Shown here: piece by piece, positions 44,494 through 58,545 of the stretch
Layout: each line of letters begins with the position of its first letter
Position numbering within the stretch: position 1 is the first letter of the stretch
Source: Batillaria attramentaria
Taxonomy: Eukaryota > Mollusca > Gastropoda > Batillariidae
Length of the DNA stretch: 64,000 bases
Direction: 5' to 3'
NCBI GenBank assembly: GCA_018292915.2
Contig: JACVVK020000001.1
Coordinates: 124,001-188,000, forward strand
Translations under genes and position numbers: made by a program
The notes under the pieces: generated by a model
What the model saw: only the letters and a program-made list of their open reading frames with translations
What the model was told of the DNA's origin: nothing
Databases searched by the model: none

Positions 44494-45368
44494 CGCTTGC
44501 CCCCTGTTACTGCCGGGTTCCGGGTTATGTAGGACAGGGTTACGACAACAGAAACACAATCTTGCAGCACGTCCTCATTGCATGTCAGACTCAGTGCTGG
44601 TAGTGGTCGTCGGGGGGGGGGGGGGGACCCTGACCCCTCTTCGAAATAGAACTGAATACTAGACGAGTAAATCACAAGGGGACTGCATTCTCACGTGAAC
44701 TACATCACTGTATCAGTGTAACAATGATGACATTCGTTTACCGCAAAGAACATTAAAGACATATGTTGAACTGACTAGGTGTTAGTTGTGATAAGGAAGG
44801 TTCGTGTAGTTCAGTCGATTGTTTTGTTGGCGTGACTGACGCCGGTCGGTACTGTGTCAGTATAATGCAGGTTGTGCATGGTGATAAGTGACGTCACTTG
44901 AGACTGAAATTGTCGTCAAAACATAACTTGCCACAACATGGATACCGCTCCGAGCTTCCCAACACGCCAACCTGTCTTTAGTGTCGACTGTCATTTCATG
45001 GCCGCCACTTGAAATGGTGCAAAGGCATTAGCGTTTATCAATGAGGCTTACAGCAGACTCTTTGACTGTGTATAGTACTGACATCTTCACTGTGTACCAA
45101 GTCGGCGAGACTGAGAGGAATGATACAATTACAATGTAGGCCTACAGGAATGAGGTCAGGACTTGAACACGTCCTGTCCTGTATAAATAGTCAGTGTCGC
45201 TACAGATAATCAATCACCTGAAACACGTTTACGTCCCCTCCTCTTGTCCCTTCACTGTCCTAGCCATGCTGTACTGTACTGACCCAACACGTGACTGATA
45301 CTGACACAATAAAATATTGTACTCACCCAGTACTATGTGTAGGGCGGACCTTCTCAACTGAACAACGT

Positions 45369-45454
<86 letters not shown>

Positions 45455-46608
45455 CAGAGACAGACAGAGACACAGAGAGAGGGTGCTCTTCCTGTGTTCA
45501 TTGAGCTGATGTACAAAGTGAAGATGACTGACTGTGACAAACTTTCAGCTCGTACAACTCCTACTTCTGGTCCACTGTCGTAGAACTCCTATTTCTAGTC
45601 CACTATCGTACAATTCCCACTTCTGGTCCACTGTCGTAGAACTCCTACTTCTGGTCCACTATCGTACAATTCCTACTTCTGGTCCACTATCGTACAACTC
45701 CTACTTCTGGTCCACTGTCGTAGAACTCCTACTTCTGGTCCACTATCGTACAATTCCTACTCCTGGTCCACTGTCGTACAACTCCTACTGCTGGTCCACA
45801 GTCGTAGAACTCCTACTTCTGATACACTTTCGTACAACTCCTACCAGTTCTGGGGGGGGGGGGGGGCTGTTAGTTGGGTGGTGTTTATTTTGTTGTTTTT
45901 CCTCGAGTGTCCTGCATGGGTTTTTAAGTTGTTTCTCTATCTATAGAGAAACAACTTTATGAGACGGGGCAGATTTTGCTGCGCGCAGCAGCAAGTTTCA
46001 GTGATACAAAACAAGACTGTGACGTTTCTCCACACAATACATACTTTCACGCACATAGTGACGTAACGAAACCTGCGTCATAGACACTTGACGTGCACAC
46101 TATGCTGCTGCGTTCTTTTTGAAAGAGACTTCTAATTAAGAGCATTAACAGAAGTATTCACAATTATAGTCTGCCCACCCCCTGAGAAAGGCGACTTTAT
46201 CTGAAAGGGAAATCAAAGCACCACAGACGACACAATAATACAAGAACTCAAGACAAGAATTTTTTGGCAAAGTATCATTCAAAGTTTTCTGGGCGATTTG
46301 GTCACGAACCACTGAATCGCGTGCAGTCAGAAACTTGCATCAGTTGTATTTGCCGTGCAGGTGGAGTGTTGTTGAGACTTCAGCTGTTAATCAGTAGATC
46401 AGTCATAGCTGCGTGACGGATGGTCAAACGAAAAAATAAAATAAAATAAAATAAGAAAAAGAAAAGCGTCCCCAGTGTTTAACCCACTACACCTAATCCT
46501 GAATGTCGGGTCCTCAGGTTCTAAGTCAGTTAGAAAAGTGGATCCTGATAGTAATACTAATAGCCAGAGAGAAGCATCACAAACTGAGCGATGTGGAGAC
46601 AGCAAAAC

Positions 46609-46639
<31 letters not shown>

Positions 46640-46658
46640 ACAGACAGACAGACAGACA

Positions 46659-46693
<35 letters not shown>

Positions 46694-47557
46694 CGCTTGC
46701 CCCCTGTTACTGGTTCCGGGTTATGTAGGACAGGGTTACGACAACAGAAACACAATCTTGCAGCACGTCCTCATTGCATGTCAGACTCAGTGCTGGTAGT
46801 GGTCGTCGGGGGGGGGGGGGGGACCCTGACCCCTCTTCGAAATAGAACTGAATACTAGACGAGTAAATCACAAGGGGACTGCATTCTCACGTGAACTACA
46901 TCACTGTATCAGTGTAACAATGATGACATTCGTTTACCGCAAAGAACATTAAAGACATATGTTGAACTGACTAGGTGTTAGTTGTGATAAGGAAGGTTCG
47001 TGTAGTTCAGTCGATTGTTTTGTTGGCGTGACTGACGGTCGGTACTGTGTCAGTATAATGCAGGTTGTGGTGATAAGTGACGTCACTTGAGACTGAAATT
47101 GTCGTCAAAACATAACTTGCCACAACATGGATACCGCTTTGAGCTTCCCAACACGCCAACCTGTCTTTAGTGTCGACTGTCATTTCATGGCCGCCACTTG
47201 AAATGGTGCAAAGGCATTAGCGTTTATCAATGAGGCTTACAGCAGACTCTTTGACTGTGTATAGTACTGACATCTTCACTGTGTACCAAGTCGGCGAGAC
47301 TGAGAGGAATGATACAATTACAATGTAGGCCTACAGGAATGAGGTCAGGACTTGAACACGTCCTGTCCTGTATAAATAGTCAGTGTCGCTACAGATAATC
47401 AATCACCTGAAACACGTTTACGTCCCCTCCTCTTGTCCCTTCACTGTCCTAGCCATGCTGTACTGTACTGACCCAACACGTGACTGATACTGACACAATA
47501 AAATATTGTACTCACCCAGTACTATGTGTAGGGCGGACCTTCTCAACTGAACAACGT

Positions 47558-47637
<80 letters not shown>

Positions 47638-48975
47638 GAGACAGACAGAGACACAGAGAGAGGGTGCTCTTCCTGTGTTCATTGAGCTGATGTACAAAGT
47701 GAAGATGACTGACTGTGACAAACTTTCAGCTCGTACAACTCCTACTTCTGGTCCACTGTCGTAGAACTCCTATTTCTAGTCCACTATCGTACAATTCCCA
47801 CTTCTGGTCCACTGTCGTAGAACTCCTACTTCTGGTCCACTATCGTACAATTCCTACTTCTGGTCCACTATCGTACAACTCCTACTTCTGGTCCACTGTC
47901 GTAGAACTCCTACTTCTGGTCCACTATCGTACAATTCCTACTCCTGGTCCACTGTCGTACAACTCCTACTGCTGGTCCACAGTCGTAGAACTCCTACTTC
48001 TGATACACTTTCGTACAACTCCTACCAGTTCTGGGGGGGGGGGGGGGGGCTGTTAGTTGTTAACTCGTGCACCAAGCCAATGATAAATCTTGGCTTGGCG
48101 TCCATGCTTCTACAGAACCGGTAGGAACAGGGAAATTTGTGGCTACTCAAAATGTTGTCCTTTGTACAACAAAAGAGCAGTCTAAAGTGGTCCAGAATAA
48201 CGTACAGTTTACGGCAAGCATACTCTGACAGCAAAGCTAACTGTGAATAAATCGCGGCAAGGGCGTTTGTTCCACTTGAGAGGCTAGCCGACGATTTTTC
48301 CGCGCCATGTTTCATGTGGAAACGTGACACATCACGTGGTGTCTAGAAATAGTGCCAGACAACAGAGAAGCAGACGACACAGTCTACGCTATCAGGCCAA
48401 AATCAATGTATCTGCTACGATACGAGACATACTACCAGGTCGCCAGCCGAGAACTTCTTACGCGCGGCCGGTACACCTTCTGTAGTCATAATAGAAATCT
48501 AGATGTAAAATCATTGTTTGGACCGACACAATGATATTTAAAAAAAAAAAAAAAAAATCCTTCATGTAGTCAGGCATCACACTGACACGGTCAAATGTCG
48601 ATAATGCTTAGTCACAATCACAGGTGCCATCACTTTTGATTAATAAAAAGAGAAAACAAATGAATGATGTGATTATGTGGATGCACTGTGTGACCAGCGT
48701 TTTCGCTGTGTGTAGGGCAGACGCGAAAGCTGGCGTTGCAACAAATGTAGCACTGTGTTCACCGTGTCACTGAATACGCTTCGATAGGCTCAGTGCCGAC
48801 ATTAGAGATGCTGTCACTGTGCAGGTGTCTAAGTGGTGCAATGACTGACACTATAAAAACAGATCAAAATGATCTGTGAGCATTAAAATCACAAAGATTG
48901 TCCCTAACTGTGGCATCTAGTGACACTTCAGTTTTTAGCTAGTTGTTGATACTTCAGCCATGTGCCCAGTGCTTT

Positions 48976-49008
<33 letters not shown>

Positions 49009-52000
49009 TGGGAGCATTTTATGTCCTTCTCTTTCGGTCTGCATGGACTAATAAAAGCACTCTCTTTCTCTCTAGTATACACACACACATAGATCTATAA
49101 TTTTTCTTACATTAAAAAGATGTATAATGAAAAGTATATGGCAAGCAAAACTGAGAAGTAAATAAAACGCTACAACACTTTGCTAACACAACAAACGTAA
49201 CGCATAGTACATGTAGTCAGTTTTCCCATCTTTATTGTGAAAGACTCGTGTCAGTCACAATTCATACATGCACATTTTTCTACAATTGGTATGCTTCCAC
49301 AATTGACTCATTTAATTTACTGTGTTCATGAAAACAGCCCTTGCAGGTATTAAAATCAAACAGAAATACACAGCAGCAAAAGAACTGCAATTCCTACTGC
49401 CTGCACAACAAAAATGACTGCCATATCACATCATGAATCATATGGCTAAACACACACACAGAGGTGGCAACAGACAAATCAGAAATGCATTCTCTGTAAT
49501 GCTGTTTGTATCTGTCATTTTGTTATACTCTCTCCTATAGGTTGTGTATAAAATTTGAAAATTTGGGGAAAAGCTTGTTTTCCATATTTATCCTACTGGG
49601 ATATTTTTCTTCTGTGTATTCAACAGACACAAGAACCATGTCCCTAGCACATCATATAACTCTTATTATCCAGTTATCCACTTTCTCAAGTAATGACTTC
49701 ATTCAGTTAATATTTTTGTAAATGTACACATTTCAGTCAGTGCTGTTCTGGACAGTCATCAGCATTGCCCACTTCATGTGCTAGCAAATGACACATATCT
49801 TATGTTTTTTAAGAAGTTCACTTTAGGCCATGTGCAATGTGCCTGATAAAAGAGGTATAAATTTTGAAGTATCTTAAGAATATCAAGAACATGGAAAGGC
49901 CTAATGAAATCCGCAATGAGTAATAACTGCTCAGCATACATACATGTATGTATTACACAATTCAGAAATGAACGGCCATACAAATATTTCTACATGTACA
50001 TGTGTGCTATTTATAAGTTTATTTATAAATAAAACATGAACTGTAACTGCAAGGCCATAAACATGGCTAGTGCATGTAGGAAATAAAGTGGCCCCAAAAA
50101 ATCAAGAACTTAACCCTATAGCTTTCAACAAAAACTCTTAAGTATGTTGCCTTGCTTCCCTGGCTTTCTTTTCATTCAGTCATAAAACAATGGGTTACTG
50201 GTTTTAGCCTGAGACTGTGATGCCATATTTTGTTTGAATCTGCAGCAAATTTTGACATGATGTTGGTAATTGAATGAAAATCACTTTGTGTTAGTCATTT
50301 TGATTATTGCTGAGTTTACTTAACAGCACAACAACACAGTCTCCTAACTTTGAAAGATGACAATGTAGGATATGATTAGTTATACACATACCACCTGCAC
50401 TACAACACTGCATTACAATTACATTTCTGCAAAAAGGGCTAGAATCCCTAATTTTTCTTGACATTGACACTGACATAATTCTGAGCAGCACAGTTAACTG
50501 ATAGTAGTGATACTTTGTTCCTCACATGAAACTTCCACAGGAATGATCTGAGACCATGTTTCCACAAGCTTGAAGTTGAATATTTCTGTCCAGGTGTGCA
50601 AATAGGTGTGAAAATATCTCATGCCTGCCTACTAATAGTGTATTATTGTATATGGGATTGCCTAAGGCCCCTCTCTCTGCCTAAAAGCTTCAAATTTTAT
50701 GGGCAGCCTCTTCATTGCATGTCTTGAGATTGGTTCTTTTTCTTGTCTTCCCCTGGGTGCTTCATTGGTCCAAAGGGCGTTCATGTGCTGTTCCAGATGT
50801 AATAGCAGCAGGCAGTGACAGGGTTCCAATAAACCTGAACACAGAAAATATAAATAGATGACACTTTTCCAAAATAGGGGTGACACTTTTTCAAAATAGA
50901 AAAGAAAAGAAGAACTAGTTTAGGCAAAGCCTTTATGAGTCATGTGTGACCTTGACCTTTGCTACAGGTCACTCAAGAAGCCATTTTTACAATGCAGATC
51001 AGGCAAAAAGTTTGATTTCCAACAATTTTAGCAAGACCCTGTGACCTTCATCCTGAAGCCAAGGTCATCCAAACTGTACACATTACAGCTATTTATACCC
51101 ACTGCATTTGTGCTATGTTTGAGTTGCCGGTGTCTTTGTTGCTGAGAAACAAAGGAAACATGTTTAAAATTCTCACCATGATTCTGTGACACTGACCTCT
51201 ATGGGAGGTCATTTCAAGTGATGTGTTCCAGCTATCACTGTGCTAAATTTGATTTTTTTTACTATGTAATATACTTCCTGAAAAAAAATCAATGTTAAAG
51301 TTTACCACAGACAGACGGACAGACGACAGAGGGTTATTACAAAGACTCACTGTTTTACACGTGGGTTAAAAAAAAATTGACAGGGGTGGGAGAGGGGTCA
51401 GTGCTTCTGCATACATGTATAAAAGCCAACAACCGGTAGGGAGTGGGACACATGGTACACAAGAAGCCACACCAGTGACATGCAGTACTTTATGCAGACT
51501 GTTAACGGTGTTGCTGATCAATCAAAATTTACAGTTCATGCAGTTTTCTACTTGTCTGTCTGATGTAAGGCAGTTTTTAGATTCATATTATAAACATAAG
51601 TATGCCTTTCCTCATAGAAACACAAAGAGCACCACTACACAATACTCTCCCACACAATGCCACATGACAACCATACCTCCCATGAGACATCAGTCACCAC
51701 ACCTTCCAATGAGTTCCATCATCTTGCTCAGCAGCAGCTCTTTCTCACTTTGTAAAATTTATGTCATTGTCAGCTTTGGTTTCACGTTCTGGGTGTGAAT
51801 GAGACCGTGAGAGCCTAAAGTTGATAAGAGACATGAAGTTTCAGTTACTTTGGATAAATTTGAATCACCACATGGTAAAACTAAAAGCTAAACACGAACA
51901 GAACACTGGTTCAGCGACTCCACAATACTATAGCAGCTACAGACTTTTTACAGGTCCCAGTTCTTGGAAACAAGCACACCGTAATGAGAAAAAATCCAAG

Positions 52001-55000
52001 AAATAAAAAAAGATGTTTTTTTTAAAATGTATGATGCAAGTAAGGCAATCTGCTTGGAAAAGGGAGGTACGTGCACAGGTGAAGAGATAGATTTATGCAC
52101 TTAGTTTATGAAACAGTGCCTATAATAAACGCCACACTACCGCCACTGCCAGTAAAAGTGTTTCACATAAATGTTAACCTATGCATGTATTTTTCATCCT
52201 GTATACATGTCGGATGTACGGTAATTTTTTTAATAACTGTACTATGCAGAAACATCAACTACCTCTGACTGATAAACCATTAGATCAGTTCCAGTGCTCA
52301 GGCAAAACTAACACTAGTAATGGAAAGAGAATCAACATCATGTACACAAAGCTAACAGTAACACAAGTTTACACACCACACAGCAATACTCTTCCACACC
52401 TGACAGTGACACCATACCTTTGTTCAGTCCTCATGATCAGTCAGTCAGCCGCCGGATGAGTGTCAACACACTATCCCATGATCTTGATCAGCAGTCCTTC
52501 TTCAAGCTATCCTTGCTGCTTTGGTTTCACTTTCTGGGGGTGATTGCGAGCCTAAAGTTGGTAAAAGACGTGAATCTTTAGTTGATTGTGATAGATCTAT
52601 TACTTGGGAATTTTGAACTAACAAAGTAACCTGCGTCAGTTTATCAAGCCAGTTATAAATACTACATTGGTTCAGTCGATAATCCATGATCATAATTCCT
52701 ACAGACCTTAGATTTATACAGATACCACTTCTTGAAAACAATCACATTGTAAAAACTAAAAAATAAAAAAAACGAAAACATAAAAATCAACAAAGGGGTG
52801 ACGCTTCCGAAGTTCAGCTCTACTGCTGATTTCTTCGATCGTCGGATCTACTCACCGAAAAAAAAATTATTCACATTTGGACTTCTGATGTGTGTAGACT
52901 TGAATCTACACGATTATGTTTCCTGTTTTTCAACTATGATGATACGCGTAGGCTAACAGAAGTCGATTTGTGCCAAAACCTGCGGACTGCCACACAGTCA
53001 GTTTACAACGTACCGGTGTAGCATCCGGTCCGGTCCCCCCTCTGAAGTAGTCCCCCGGGGGACCAATTCGTGGCAAAAACTGCTCTATAATGGTCCCCCC
53101 CTTAGACATCCAGCCTCGTTTTCGACTGGTCCCCCTGGGCGATTTTGGTCCCCCCTCGCATCCAAAGTAGGCCCCCTCTCGAACTGGTCCCCCTCTTTTC
53201 TAACCAATGTAGAGCTATGTCAGTATTTATTTTTAACTTTATTGTTACAAAACTTTATTGTCCCCAAAAGCACAGGGCCATAGGAACATTTTTTTTCTTT
53301 TTTTCCGATTTATGTGCTTGTTGTTATTTTTGTGTGTGTGAGATATATTTGTTTGGTTGTGTTCTTGTTTCTTTCAGTTGTTTTTTTGCATTGGTTGTTT
53401 TTTGCTGTCCACATTTCCTGTCATTTTTTTAAAACTGGAAATAGCATTTAGAGAATAACATCAAAGACCAAGTATCTAATATTTTCTATACAACGCCATA
53501 GAAAAATATTTCTTCAAAATTAAGTAAGTGTCCATGACATGAAAACTAGTTGCCACCTTTGGCTTTCAGCGTACTTCAAGTAGACAGTCAAGACTGAGTA
53601 CCAGTGTCTCAAATCATGACCCTTGAAACAACAAAAACAGCAGAAGACTAACAGTTCTGGTCTAAGGAGTGACACAAAAAACAGGAGCAAAGTGATGTCC
53701 AAGATTCATTATATAAATTACTCTGTCTGTTTTCAATGGGGCCGATTGCCAAACTGGCCCGTATTTCAGCCACCTAGGTTGTCGGCCTGGAGCCTCTCTT
53801 GTGAACACATACACGGGCGTGTCCAAGAGGGTGGCTGCAGCAAATATCTCAACCTCGGTGGCCCAAGTACGGAATGAATTGTCGTGTACTTATAATTATA
53901 GGCATGTTTGACACGAGTCACGTGACGTGTCAAGAAGCGTGGCGACCGTTTTCTCATCCCACAAAAAAATAAATAAAAGAAAAGAAAAAACAAATCTAAA
54001 CTTTTAAAAGTGATTTAACTTCGTAGATTTGCCGTTCTATGTAGCCTATACTTTTGTTTTTTAGTGGCGACCGTTTCCTCATCCCACAAAAAAAAAAAAA
54101 AAAGAGAAAATAAAAAAAACAAAAGTATAGGCTACATAGAACGGCAAATCTACGAAGTTAAATCACTTTTAAAAGTTTAGATTTGACACTGTAACCTTGA
54201 CCCAGTTCAAGATCATCTTGAATAACATCTCTGTACAAAAATGAAAATAATTATACATATAACGAAAGAGGTGTGTGTGTGTGTGTGTGTGTGTGCGCGT
54301 GTGTGTTTGCGTGCGTGCGTGCGTGAGTGAGTGTGCACGCGTGCGTGCGTGCGTGCATAATGTGTGTGTGTGTGTGTTTGAGAGATGGGGGGAGGAGAGA
54401 AAGTGTGGGGGGCGAGAGAGAGAGAGAGAGAGTGTGAGAGAGATCCAGAGTCACGTTTTCTACTGAGTTGACACACACTATAACAATAAAGTTAAAAATA
54501 AATACTGACATAGCTCTACATTGGTTAGAAAAGAGGGGGACCAGTTCGAGAGGGGGCCTACTTTGGATGCGAGGGGGGACCAAAATCGCCCAGGGGGACC
54601 AGTCGAAAACGAGGCTGGATGTCTAAGGGGGGACCATTATAGAGCAGTTTTTGCCACGAATTGGTCCCCCGGGGGACTGCTTCAGAGGGGGGACCGGACC
54701 GGATCCTACACCGGGTCCGCTTCACAGAAAAGAAATTAATTATCTACTATTGCTTACGCTAAATTAAGCCAACAATCGCACAATCACATACCACGTCGTT
54801 GTAGAGGATGCAAACATTTCTTGCAAACGTCAACGATGCATATATATAGTACTCCATTTTCCATCGAAAACAAACATGCAGCTCCGAAGGGTTGCAAACA
54901 TGCAGCCATTTGCATTTTGAATCGGTTGTCCCATTCACGATGTTGTTCCGTATATGGAGAGAAAGGGGCGTGGTCTTTCGTGATAGATTCGAAACGAAGG

Positions 55001-55424
55001 TCAATGTTCGAAAACGATTTTTGGCCTCTAGGCTTAAATAGCGCCACTCGCCAGCCTCGAAATGCAATTTGCCCCCAATATTATGGGGTCAAAGCACGTA
55101 ACCGTCACAATTTCAATCACATAGCCAACACGCATCACAGTTCGCCCAAAATCCCGGTCCTACTAAACTATGCCCGGCCATGCCCGGGTATGCCTGGTTA
55201 TGCCTGAGCCTTGCCCAGTTATGCCCGGGACTGCCAGATCGCTTGTAGCCGAACGATTAGAAGATCTCATGAATGATTCTGTGTGTTCTCTGTTCTTGTG
55301 TCTGATGTTTGATGGTTTACTCGCTGTGTTGTGAACTGCTGTGCCCGCTGCTTTTGCTGTAGGTGTGCGTGTGTGTGAGTGTGTTTCAGTAAGACTGATG
55401 TATTTGAGGGTTTCAGTTTTGTAC

Positions 55425-55496
<72 letters not shown>

Positions 55497-55590
55497 ATTA
55501 AGTTTTATGTATGCCGAGTGTGCAAGTGTTTCATATATTTAATTATGTGTTTGTGAGTTTTATTTTTTTATGGGCATGAGTGCTTTGGAC

Positions 55591-55649
<59 letters not shown>

Positions 55650-55682
55650 TGTGTGTGTGTGTGTGTGAGTGCTTGATTTATT

Positions 55683-55730
<48 letters not shown>

Positions 55731-55762
55731 TTGTGATTTATTTTATTTATTTTATTTTATTT

Positions 55763-55797
<35 letters not shown>

Positions 55798-56868
55798 TTA
55801 TTATTATTATTTTTTTTTTTTTGGGGGGGGGGGGGGTAGGCGTAAGTTTTATTTGCTGAGTTTCAATATGGTGAGTCATGAAGTTTGATGGATCATCATC
55901 AGATATGCTGTTGAATGGTTTTGCTTTAGTTTCTTTCTTAGTTTTGTTTTTCTTGTTGTTGAGTCAGTATTCAGATTCAGTTGTTATTCAACCGCCATCT
56001 CTTCAAGTTTAACATCTGCGTGTATCATGTACTTGTGGGTATGCAAACCGAGAATATTCAGGTTAACATTGGCATTTTCTCGGGAAGTACAAAAACCAGA
56101 GGCACCAAATCTTATAAGATGATAGACAACCACAAGACCTATCCAGGGATTTCAATTTCAGTGACCTCTGCTTGAGATCAAGGTCACAGGAATAGAATGC
56201 AAAATTTTGATCTACATGTATTTAAATTTTCTCTGATGTAAGAAAGGTCAGGGTCACAAAATCTGGCAGGCTGCTAGGCAGTGGTAAGGGCTTTCGAAAC
56301 ATACCCTTTTGAGTGACCTTGTCCAGAGGTTAGGTTTACAGGGGTCACAATGACAATTTCAGGTCCTAAACCTTAAACATTGGCATTTTCTCGGGAACAA
56401 CAAACACCAGAGGTACCAAATCTCACAAGATGATTGACAGCCACAAGACCTATCCAGGAATATCCTTTTCAATGACCTCTGCTGGAGGTCAAGGTCACGG
56501 GAATAGAATGCAAAACTGATTGTAATCTATTTGCATTTTCTCTGATACATGTATAACAAACCCCAGGGTCACGAAATCTGGCACCATGAGAGGTAGTGGT
56601 AAGGCCTTTCCAAAAATACCCCTTCGAGTGACCTTGCCCAAAGGTTAAGTTCATGGGAGTCACAATGACCATTTCAGATCTAAAATCTTAACATTGGTAT
56701 TTTCTCACGAACTACAAATACCAGAGGCACCAAATCTTACAAGATCTTTCATCTTTTTTCTTTCTTTCATTTCATTTATTATCCCAACTTGGGCAATTTG
56801 TTTTTAAAACAGCGGCATTAAACACACAAACACACATCACAGACCTCAACGACTAAAAAGCACGCACG

Positions 56869-56957
<89 letters not shown>

Positions 56958-57745
56958 ATATATATATCACATACATAAGTACATAGGGAAACTGCATATG
57001 TAAGAGCATATAAAACATAAAACGAAAGATTAAAAAAAAAAAAAAAAATGTTAGACAACCACAAGATTTATCCAGGGATTTCTTTTTCAATGACCTCTGC
57101 TGGAGGTTAAGGTCACAGGAATAGAATGCAAAATTTTAATCTACAGTGTATTTGCATTTTCTCTTATGTAACAAAGGTCAGGGTCACGAAACCTGGCATG
57201 ATGACAGGCAGTGGTACCAGTGTCATTCACACATGATCCTTGATGGCTTTGCCTCTTGTTTGCATTATGCTCATAATGTTTATGTTCATTATGTTTATGT
57301 TGAACAGAATGCAGATTATTTTTGCTTCATGAAGTACTTTCCTAACTTTTATGGGGGAGCCAGGGTGGCTGAATGGTAGAGCGTTGGTCTTCCAATGCTC
57401 GGGTGTGAGTTTGATCCCTGGCTGGGGTTAAATATTTGTGCTGGCATCGTTGCCCCGTCTTTGATATCACCGCCATGTGGTGGAAAAGGACGTTAAACTC
57501 CCAAACACCCACCCACCCACATCATAACTTTTATGAATTTGGAGAGGTTTTGAATGAAATCGTCGTAGATTACTCCATTCCTTAAATATACATGTACATA
57601 CATACATACTGATGTTCATACGTTCGTACATACATACCTACATACCTACCTACCTTCGTAGTTTTGGTTCCCAGATTGAGTTGTTATTCGACTGTCATTA
57701 TCTCTTCAAGTTTTTGATGTACCTGTATCATGTACTTGTGGGTAT

Positions 57746-57820
<75 letters not shown>

Positions 57821-57983
57821 TGAGAAAACAAATGTGGAACAAATGCACATTATTTTCCAACGGAAGATTTGATTTTTGCGTTGCTACCATAAAAAAAAAA
57901 AGAAAAAAAAAAGAGACCAGCTACAACAGGCAAACAATGTGGGGAGAAAAAGAAAAAAGTCAGTATATCATGATAGAACAAAA

Positions 57984-58056
<73 letters not shown>

Positions 58057-58504
58057 ATTCATGAGATCTTCTAATCGTTCGGCTATCGCCTACAAGCGAT
58101 CTGACAGCCCCGAGCATAACCGGGCAAAGGCTCAGGCATAACCAGGCATACCCGGGCATGGTTTAGTAGGACCCCAAAATCCTGAGTTAGGAACTGTGGC
58201 TAGAGGTACGACCTCGACCGATTAGCCACGTGACTGGGGTTAGTTAGTTGGGTGGTGTTTATTTTGTTGTTTTTCCTCGAGTGTCCTGCATGGGTTTTTA
58301 AGTTGTTTCTCTATAGAGAAACAACTTTATGAGACGGGGCAGATTTTGCTGCGCGCAGCAGCAAGTTTCAGTGATACAAAACAAGACTGTGACGTTTCTC
58401 CACACAATACATACTTTCACGCACATAGTGACGTAACGAAACCTGCGTCATAGACACTTGACGTGCACACTATGCTGCTGCGTTCTTTTTGGCGGGAGTT
58501 GTGA

Positions 58505-58545
<41 letters not shown>

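Larger units (their letters stand above)
41236..45877. repeat. Segmental duplication, copy A
   Basis: The parts 41236-41612 and 44281-45877 are nearly identical to 46117-46499 and 46500-48060. Copy A additionally contains 2.67 kb (41613-44280), made mostly of the 53-bp minisatellite, that copy B lacks. All of it lies in intron 1 of the PLAC8-like gene. Confidence 0.93.
55140..58195. mobile_element. Inverted repeat pair (~140-bp arms, 2.8-kb interior)
   Basis: The left arm 55145-55285 (atgcccgggtatgcctggtt, atgcctgagcc, cgaacgattagaagatctca) is the reverse complement of 58060-58190, with modest divergence. The arms contain imperfect ATGCCCGGGT repeats. The interior includes (GT)n, (GA)n and (TTTA)n tracts, a 320-bp tandem repeat and a SINE. 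It could be a composite foldback element. Confidence 0.65.

Noticed and set aside
48022..48330. Minus-strand open frame of 102 codons with a Leu-rich middle
   Set aside because: Its 3' end is a G/C homopolymer and part of the segmental duplication, and no splice signals or homologous domain were recognised.
54784..55207. Open frames on both strands near 54.8-55.2 kb, including one with a donor-like gtatgt at its end
   Set aside because: At least three frames are open at once, the main one has no ATG at its start, and no family is recognised. Probably a stop-poor, CpG-containing stretch.
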